Shown: piece after piece, positions 7,436 through 10,977 of the stretch
Layout of the letters: each line of letters opens with the position of its first letter
Numbering within the stretch: position 1 is the stretch's first letter
Assembly (NCBI GenBank): GCA_019114885.1
Contig: DXEQ01000227.1
Coordinates: 1-10,977, forward strand
Length of the DNA: 10,977 nt
From: Candidatus Anaerobutyricum stercoripullorum
GTDB taxonomy: Bacteria; Bacillota; Clostridia; Lachnospirales; Lachnospiraceae
Direction of reading: 5' to 3'
Made by a program: the position numbers and the translations under genes
Notes under the pieces: model-generated
Databases searched by the model: none
What the model saw: only the letters and a program-made list of their open reading frames with translations
Told to the model about the DNA's origin: nothing

Positions 7436-7481
7436 CAGACGACAGCGGGGGCGCGCAGATAGTCCGTGCGCCGACGCCCTC
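7436..7481 (-). repeat. GC-rich palindromic repeat, copy B (inverted relative to copy C)
   Basis: Read on the minus strand it begins GAGGGCGTCGGCG and ends CCCCCGCTGTCGTCTG; both arms are identical to the arms of copy C (7925-7972) over 13 and 16 bp, while the centres differ. Its own arms can pair around GGCGCA/TGCGCGCC. It marks the left edge of the palindromic island, with copy C facing it at the right edge. Confidence 0.75.
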
Positions 7482-7506
7482 TCTCGGATATCAGAAAGAT
7501 ACCAAT

Positions 7507-7622
7507 GATGCAGAAACAAAACCGCAAAGCGGTTTTCGGCTTCGCCGTGCGAAATTCAGAAAAAGTCCCGCTTTTTGTGCAAGCTCAAAGCGGCTCCTTT
7601 TTCTGAATCTTGTTTCTGCATC
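7507..7622. repeat. Fold-back element 1 (116 bp, branched)
   Basis: Perfect 13 bp outer arms (7507-7519 GATGCAGAAACAA with 7610-7622) enclose three branches: AAAACCGC-AAA-GCGGTTTT (7518-7536, sharing two bases with the outer arm); CGGC-TTC-GCCG (7537-7547); and a perfect 12 bp stem ATTCAGAAAAAG (7554-7565 with 7597-7608) topped by CCGCTTT/AAAGCGG (7568-7574 with 7587-7593). Most bases can pair, giving a cloverleaf-like shape. Either a miniature inverted-repeat element or a structured RNA. No target-site duplication is evident at its ends. Confidence 0.75.
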
Positions 7623-7641
7623 TTCTTGAAGTGTATGTATA

Positions 7642-7762
7642 TCCTCGTTCACAGGCCGCCGCCCGGACCACATGCGCGCAAAAAAGCTGTCTGTGTATCG
7701 TCATTTCCCAGACAGCGTATTATGCGTCCATGTCCTTCGGCCCGCCGGCCTGTGAAGGAGGA
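7642..7762. repeat. Fold-back element 2 (121 bp)
   Basis: Outer arms 7642-7658 and 7746-7762 pair over 5 bp (TCCTC/GAGGA), one mismatch, then 11 perfect bp (TTCACAGGCCG/CGGCCTGTGAA). Weaker GGAC/GTCC and CATG/CATG pairings continue inwards to an 8 bp hairpin at 7686-7716. Same size class as its two neighbours but not obviously the same sequence. Confidence 0.6.
7679..7716 (-). terminator. Possible minus-strand intrinsic terminator inside fold-back 2
   Basis: On the minus strand GCTGTCTG (7716-7709) pairs with CAGACAGC (7693-7686) across a 15 nt loop, followed by six T (7685-7680). This has terminator form, but no gene is recognised upstream of it on the minus strand, so it may instead end a non-coding transcript or be chance. 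Confidence 0.4.
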
Positions 7763-7782
7763 CACGGCACAGCTTTATGAAA

Positions 7783-7898
7783 AAGCAGGGTAGGAAAGAC
7801 GATAAAGCGACCGACCTGTGCTTGCACGGAGGGCGGAGCTTTTCGGCTGACCGTACGGCGACAGCCGTGAACTGCCTTTTGGCAGTTCAACCCTGCTT
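7783..7898. repeat. Fold-back element 3 (116 bp, branched)
   Basis: Perfect 9 bp outer arms AAGCAGGGT (7783-7791) and ACCCTGCTT (7890-7898) enclose a GTG/CAC hairpin (7818-7827), a CGGCTG/CAGCCG hairpin (7844-7849 with 7862-7867, with the palindrome CCGTACGG inside) and a strong GAACTGCC-TTTT-GGCAGTTC hairpin (7869-7888). Same length as fold-back 1. No protein gene fits here on either strand. Confidence 0.6.
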
Positions 7899-7924
7899 GA
7901 TTATAAACTCTTGATGTCCGAACT

Positions 7925-7972
7925 GAGGGCGTCGGCGGACGAAGCGGCATGGACGCCCCCCGCTGTCGTCTG
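7925..7972 (+). repeat. GC-rich palindromic repeat, copy C
   Basis: Begins GAGGGCGTCGGCG and ends CCCCCGCTGTCGTCTG, matching copy B in inverted orientation and copy A in direct orientation. A wider hairpin closes it: TGAGGGC (7924-7930) with GCCCTCA (7975-7981), inside which GACGA-AGCGG pairs with CCGCT-G-TCGTC. It lies 34 bp before the -35 of the spoVA promoter and ends the palindromic island. Confidence 0.75.
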
Positions 7973-8005
7973 GCTGCCCTCAACAAATCTTTATTCTGTA
8001 AAGAG

Positions 8006-8035
8006 GTATATTTTCCCGCCAATCCGTACATTCTG
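8006..8035 (+). promoter_or_regulatory. Candidate sigma-G promoter of the spoVA operon
   Basis: GTATA (8006-8010) fits the sigma-G -35 pattern GHATR. After exactly 18 bp, CATTCTG (8029-8035) fits the -10 pattern CATWHTA at 6 of 7 positions. Transcription would begin near 8043, about 63 nt before the spoVAA start. In B. subtilis the spoVA operon is sigma-G dependent, which supports the call. Consensus patterns are from memory of the B. subtilis regulon. Confidence 0.6.
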
Positions 8036-8105
8036 TATATAAACAAAGCGACCAGGCCCGATGGGGCGGAAAGAAAGTCTGCTATGCGAACAGGAGGGGA
8101 TGCAT

Positions 8106-8759
8106 ATGGGAGGTGGACCGGTTATCTACATCAAGGCGGAGCAGAGCACGTATCTTAACTCTCCCGATGTGAGGATTCGGGACATTTGCTCGGTGTACTG
8201 TCAGGACAGAAAGCTGGAGCAAAAAGTAGGCGGAAAAGTGATTCATCAGTTTGAGAAGGCAAAGGAGGGAAGAGCCTTTCTGTCCGTTCTGGTTCTGATT
8301 CAGGCCATATCGGAGGTAGTTCCGGCCGGAGAGGTGAGAAATGTGGGTGAACAGGATATGGTCCTGTATTACCGGCCGCGCGGAGGTGATGCGAGACAGA
8401 AGAAAAAAGAACAGTGGGTGCAGCGGGGAAAGATCGCGTTCGTCTGTGTCACCTGCTTTCTGGGAATGGGAATCTCCATCATGGGATATAACAATGATGT
8501 GGATTTAAGCCGGGTATTCTCGCAGCTTTACGAAACATTTTTTGGGACAAGACCCGCAGGGCCAACGTTCGTGGAACTCTTTTATTCCATCGGTCTGACT
8601 GTCGGCATCTTTCTGTTCTTTGACCACCGGTCCGGAAAGCGCGTGACCAACGAACCGACGCCGGTGCAGGTACAGATGCGGCTCTATGAACAACAGGTGA
8701 ACCAGACGTTTATTCTGGGCGCGTCAAGAAAAGGAGAGGAGCTGGATGTAAAACAGTGA
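8106..8759 (+). CDS. spoVAA: Stage V sporulation protein AA
   Basis: Part of the SpoVA machinery of the inner forespore membrane that moves dipicolinic acid into and out of spores. The 217 residues (B. subtilis: 206) show an N-terminal soluble domain (about 5-95, starting VIYIKAEQSTYL), then two membrane segments (about 109-126 and 155-172) and a polar tail. This matches the family plan of a cytoplasmic N-terminal domain plus membrane helices. The ATG at 8106 is chosen because AGGAGGGG lies 6 nt upstream. An in-frame ATG at 8100 is too close to that site, and one at 8061 has none. The stop overlaps the GTG of spoVAB. Weak sequence conservation is normal for SpoVAA; the neighbours make the call firm. 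Confidence 0.88.
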   Translation: MGGGPVIYIKAEQSTYLNSPDVRIRDICSVYCQDRKLEQKVGGKVIHQFEKAKEGRAFLSVLVLIQAISEVVPAGEVRNVGEQDMVLYYRPRGGDARQKKKEQWVQRGKIAFVCVTCFLGMGISIMGYNNDVDLSRVFSQLYETFFGTRPAGPTFVELFYSIGLTVGIFLFFDHRSGKRVTNEPTPVQVQMRLYEQQVNQTFILGASRKGEELDVKQ

Positions 8760-9187
8760 TCAGGGAAATTCTTTTGATCTGGACCGCTCTTGCGGCCGGA
8801 TTTGCCACCGCAGGAGGATTTGTGGCTTTCATCAGTCTGATCGGCATTGTTCCCCGGCTGGCTGCCATTACCAAGACGGCAGACCACATCCCTCTTTATG
8901 AAACCTGCCTGGCGCTGGGGCTCATCACCATGAACCTCCTGTCGCTGTATCCGGTCGATCTCACCTGGTTTCCGCGGATACTGCCGGGATTGCTGCTGAA
9001 TACAGGAGGTTTCTTTACAGGAATCTTCGTGGGGTGTCTGGCAGGGGCGCTGGCCGAAGTCATCAACATCATCCCCATTTTGTCAAGGAGAATACAGCTG
9101 CGAAAGGGATTCCCCTACTTCATTATGGCGGCGGCTTTTGGAAAATGTATTGGCAGCTTCGTGCAGTTTTATCTGTTCCGTGAATAA
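8756..9187 (+). CDS. spoVAB: Stage V sporulation protein AB
   Basis: A 143-residue inner-membrane protein of the SpoVA complex, with about four membrane segments (roughly 3-30, 47-67, 73-103, 118-138) and few charges. Typical stretches are GGFVAFISLIGIVPRL and LLNTGGFFTGIFVGCLAGALAEVINIIPI. The frame opens only at GTG 8756, overlapping the spoVAA TGA (GTGA). The nearest AGGAG is 14 nt upstream, so translation probably depends on ribosomes finishing spoVAA. Between them, at 8746, an ATG is followed at once by TAA: a one-codon start-stop better placed for that ribosome site, which could tune spoVAB translation or be chance. Confidence 0.92.
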   Translation: MIREILLIWTALAAGFATAGGFVAFISLIGIVPRLAAITKTADHIPLYETCLALGLITMNLLSLYPVDLTWFPRILPGLLLNTGGFFTGIFVGCLAGALAEVINIIPILSRRIQLRKGFPYFIMAAAFGKCIGSFVQFYLFRE

Positions 9188-9201
9188 AAAGGAGAAAAAA
9201 C

Positions 9202-9663
9202 ATGAAAAAAGAACCAACCATACAGGAATATGCCGAGCAGGTAAAAAAATTCACACCGAAATTCAGCTCCGGGAGAAATTGCTGGCATGCCTTTGTCTCC
9301 GGAGGCGCTATCTGCCTTCTGGGAGAGATCATTCATCAGTTTGCAGTCCGGCAGATGCACATGAGTCAGGAAAATGCGCTGATCACAGTCAGCGTATCTC
9401 TGGTACTGCTCAGTGTGATCTTCACCGGCATGCAGTGGTATGCGCCTCTGGCAAAGTGGTGCGGAGCGGGAACACTCGTGCCGATCACCGGTTTTGCCAA
9501 TTCGGTGGCCTCCCCGGCCATTGAGTACAGTGCGGAGGGGCAGGTATTCGGCATTGGCGTAAAGATTTTTACCATAGCCGGTCCGGTGATCCTTTACGGG
9601 ATATTTTCCAGCTGGATCGTGGGACTGATCTACTGGCTGCTGCGATGGGCAGGCTGGCTGTGA
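9202..9663 (+). CDS. spoVAC: Stage V sporulation protein AC
   Basis: A 153-residue inner-membrane protein (B. subtilis: 150), a core SpoVA subunit reported to form a mechanosensitive channel for dipicolinic acid release. The hallmark segment GAGTLVPITGFANSVASPAIEYSAEGQVFGIG is at about 91-122, close to B. subtilis GAGSAVPVTGFANSMTSAALEHKSEG. Membrane segments lie at about 31-47, 60-80, 92-110 and 120-150. AAGGAG lies 8 nt before the ATG, and 14 bp separate it from spoVAB. It is the last recognisable spoVA gene here: spoVAD and spoVAE, which usually follow, are absent. Confidence 0.96.
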   Translation: MKKEPTIQEYAEQVKKFTPKFSSGRNCWHAFVSGGAICLLGEIIHQFAVRQMHMSQENALITVSVSLVLLSVIFTGMQWYAPLAKWCGAGTLVPITGFANSVASPAIEYSAEGQVFGIGVKIFTIAGPVILYGIFSSWIVGLIYWLLRWAGWL

Positions 9664-9670
9664 GAACAGA

Positions 9671-9871
9671 ATGACAAAAAATGATGTATATCTGGTGATT
9701 GACTGTGTGAAAAGGCCTGTGTACGAATTTGAGCCGAAGGGAAGAGAGAAAAAGATGAATCTGACCGGAATTTATCTGTGGGCGCTCTGGAAACTGCTGG
9801 AGAGGGAGAACAGGAGAGAACTCAGAAGAGGAGATGAAAAGTGGATGCAGTGGCCAAAAAGAAAGATATAA
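9671..9871 (+). CDS. Small hypothetical protein after spoVAC (66 residues)
   Basis: A same-strand frame starting 7 bp after the spoVAC stop and ending 20 bp before the terminator. The product is basic and rich in Trp, Arg and Lys, with an amphipathic or short hydrophobic stretch near 29-42 (MNLTGIYLWALWKLL) and an Arg/Lys-rich end. The ribosome site for ATG 9671 is weak (GAGAACAG). A start at 9755 would give 38 residues from that Met with a GAAGAGAG-like site. I see no similarity to SpoVAD or SpoVAE. It may be a real small operon member or a chance frame. Confidence 0.4.
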   Translation: MTKNDVYLVIDCVKRPVYEFEPKGREKKMNLTGIYLWALWKLLERENRRELRRGDEKWMQWPKRKI

Positions 9872-9891
9872 AAAGTGTTTCCTTTGCAATA

Positions 9892-9919
9892 AAAAAGGTT
9901 CTCCGAAGAGAACCTTTTT
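9892..9919. terminator. Bidirectional intrinsic terminator between spoVA and the minus-strand membrane gene
   Basis: A perfect 12 bp stem (9892-9903 with 9908-9919) closes on the four-base loop CGAA. The right arm ends in five T for + transcripts and the left arm supplies a T-run for minus transcripts, so one hairpin serves both convergent genes. Confidence 0.93.
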
Positions 9920-9940
9920 ATGTATGTTATTGACTTACAA

Positions 9941-10846
9941 TTACATTGCTGGGAAACAAGCATTTACAGCGAAGGTCATGATCAGGATTGCACAAGCAGG
10001 ACCGTCGATGTGGGAATCTGTACCAGAGTTAATCAGGTTTGTCTCAATGTCACAGATCAGTGCGGAAATCGTACCGAAGATAACTGCCATGATGATAGCC
10101 ATCCAAACATTCTGTGTAGTGTTGTAGCTCTGTACAGCTGCCTCAGCAGCAATGATAACGATATGGTGGCATCCGAAGAATGGCTGACCGATCTCTGCGA
10201 AGATCAGACCAACTGCTGCCATACCGAAGATAAGTACGTGGTAAGAACCAGCAAATGTCTCAATCGGAACTACTTCAAGACCTGCGAAGTAAATACCAGC
10301 TACTACTAAGCTGTAGCAGATACCGATCACGATTGTGTTACCTAAAGCACCACCCTGGCTGATGGATTTGTCGCCTGTTCTTAATTTGCCGCCGAATACG
10401 AGACGAACTAAGATAGCGGAACAGAATACTGTGAATCCAGGTGCGTCTGTTACGAGACGTGGGGAAATGGTTCCTGCAAAGAGGTTAGCAACAACGAGCT
10501 CTTTGAATAAGAAACCGATCACACCAAAGATACCGCCGACTACCAGAACGTCAGGAGCGTTGAAACCTGCACATGCTGTAGCGATATCAGCACCGTTCTC
10601 GCTGATGCCTTTTTTCTTAGCGTAAGCTGCAGCAGCAACACCGCCGGCAAAAGCGATATGTGGTCCAAAGAAGGAACCAAATGCAAAATAGTTGGTAAGG
10701 ATGTTACCGGCGTCAGCCGCGCCGCACATACTTGCAACAGCACCAACAACAGCGAACACACCAGTCATGATAAATGCTGGCAGAGCACCGATTGATGCAG
10801 CGAATGCGCCACCGCCAAAGGCAGCGATCAAATTGATAATACTCAT
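9941..10846 (-). CDS. Polytopic membrane protein of unknown function, likely highly expressed
   Basis: A 301-residue, Gly/Ala-rich protein with about eight to ten membrane segments covering nearly the whole chain. Notable stretches: FGSFFGPHIAFAGG (56-69), GFNAPDVLVVGG (94-105), TISPRLVTDAPGF (126-138), GQPFFGCHHIVIIAAE (220-235) and GTDSHIDGPACAI (275-287). His, Asp and Pro within or beside membrane segments suggest a transporter or channel; this is inference. It resembles uncharacterised DUF-type membrane proteins of gut Clostridia (possibly DUF7973, from memory). The ATG at 10846 is chosen because AAGGAGGAG lies 6 nt upstream; an ATG 21 nt earlier would bury that site. Codon choice (many GCA, GCT, GGT, GTA, CGT, AAC) is clearly different from the GC-richer genes around it and typical of strong expression. 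Confidence 0.85.
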   Translation of the reverse strand: MSIINLIAAFGGGAFAASIGALPAFIMTGVFAVVGAVASMCGAADAGNILTNYFAFGSFFGPHIAFAGGVAAAAYAKKKGISENGADIATACAGFNAPDVLVVGGIFGVIGFLFKELVVANLFAGTISPRLVTDAPGFTVFCSAILVRLVFGGKLRTGDKSISQGGALGNTIVIGICYSLVVAGIYFAGLEVVPIETFAGSYHVLIFGMAAVGLIFAEIGQPFFGCHHIVIIAAEAAVQSYNTTQNVWMAIIMAVIFGTISALICDIETNLINSGTDSHIDGPACAILIMTFAVNACFPAM

Positions 10847-10884
10847 AACAATCTCCTCCTTATACATGTATGAATATGTTTGTT

Positions 10885-10912
10885 ATCAAGCACCGTTTCC
10901 CCTTTGCTTGAT
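10885..10912 (-). promoter_or_regulatory. 5'-end hairpin of the membrane-protein mRNA
   Basis: ATCAAGCA pairs with TGCTTGAT (10905-10912 with 10885-10892) over 8 bp, loop of 12. It would start within a few bases of the predicted transcript end, a position where such hairpins protect mRNA from decay. It resembles no riboswitch I know. Confidence 0.6.
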
Positions 10913-10921
10913 GATAAGGAT

Positions 10922-10949
10922 ATTGTAACATTTGAAAGAAATTTGTAAA
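10922..10949 (-). promoter_or_regulatory. Sigma-A-type promoter of the membrane-protein gene
   Basis: On the minus strand TTTACA (10949-10944, 5 of 6 to TTGACA) is followed after 16 bp by TACAAT (10927-10922, 5 of 6 to TATAAT). Transcription would start near 10915, giving a leader of about 70 nt with the hairpin at its 5' end. The region is AT-rich, unlike the rest of the window. Confidence 0.7.
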
Positions 10950-10977
10950 AACAACAAGAATTCATTATTGACACAAC

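Noticed and set aside
7436..7972. RNase P RNA, tmRNA, or a cobalamin or c-di-GMP riboswitch
   Set aside because: I looked for the conserved cores of these RNAs (for example the GAGGAAAGUC-type RNase P core and the tRNA-like end of tmRNA) and did not find them; a covariance-model search would settle it.
7436..7972. CRISPR array
   Set aside because: Repeats are inverted, unequal and few; there are no evenly spaced direct repeats or spacers.
7491..8046. Minus-strand frames (60 and 108 codons) inside the palindromic island
   Set aside because: Arg/Pro/Ser-rich, no ribosome site, and made of inverted repeats; not credible proteins.
9671..9871. Degraded spoVAD or spoVAE remnant
   Set aside because: The frame shows none of the thiolase-like SpoVAD start or the membrane segments of SpoVAE; listed only as a hypothetical small gene.

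Overview
The window looks like chromosome from an anaerobic, spore-forming Firmicute. The family Lachnospiraceae (Clostridia) is my best guess, from protein style, AGGAGG-type ribosome sites, moderate GC content and gene order; this is inference, not a database result. Most of it is ordinary core genome read on the + strand.

Layout. (1) 1-5075 is a housekeeping run: the 3' two thirds of valS (valyl-tRNA synthetase), folC (folylpolyglutamate synthase), a 50-codon acidic small gene, and a membrane-anchored zinc-ribbon/TPR protein, closed by a strong intrinsic terminator whose stem also carries two Spo0A-box-like heptamers. (2) 5136-6618 is the spoIIA operon: spoIIAA, spoIIAB and sigF overlap one another and encode the anti-anti-sigma factor, the anti-sigma kinase and the first forespore sigma factor. 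(3) 6619-8105 is an accessory patch. It holds a minus-strand lipoprotein gene, a 13-codon leader or remnant ORF in front of it, and then a stretch with no convincing protein gene made almost entirely of inverted repeats: three consecutive fold-backs of about 116-121 nt bracketed by two inverted copies of a 46-48 bp GC-rich repeat. A third copy lies just after sigF. (4) 8006-9663 is the start of the spoVA operon (spoVAA, spoVAB, spoVAC), preceded by a good sigma-G-like promoter. The operon stops after spoVAC, followed only by an unrecognised 66-codon ORF and a bidirectional terminator. (5) 9941-10846 on the minus strand is a polytopic membrane protein of unknown function with a sigma-A promoter, a 5'-end hairpin and codon use that suggests high expression.

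How it works together. SpoIIAA and SpoIIAB control SigF in the forespore; SigF leads to SigG, and SigG would switch on the spoVA genes through the promoter at 8006-8035. In Bacillus subtilis the spoIIA and spoVA operons are neighbours. Here they remain neighbours but are pushed apart by about 1.5 kb of repeat-flanked DNA, and the later genes spoVAD and spoVAE are missing from this locus. The palindromic island at 7436-7972 is the most unusual part: it could be a mosaic of mobile repeats or a large structured RNA. Nothing else in the window looks like an undescribed multi-gene system.
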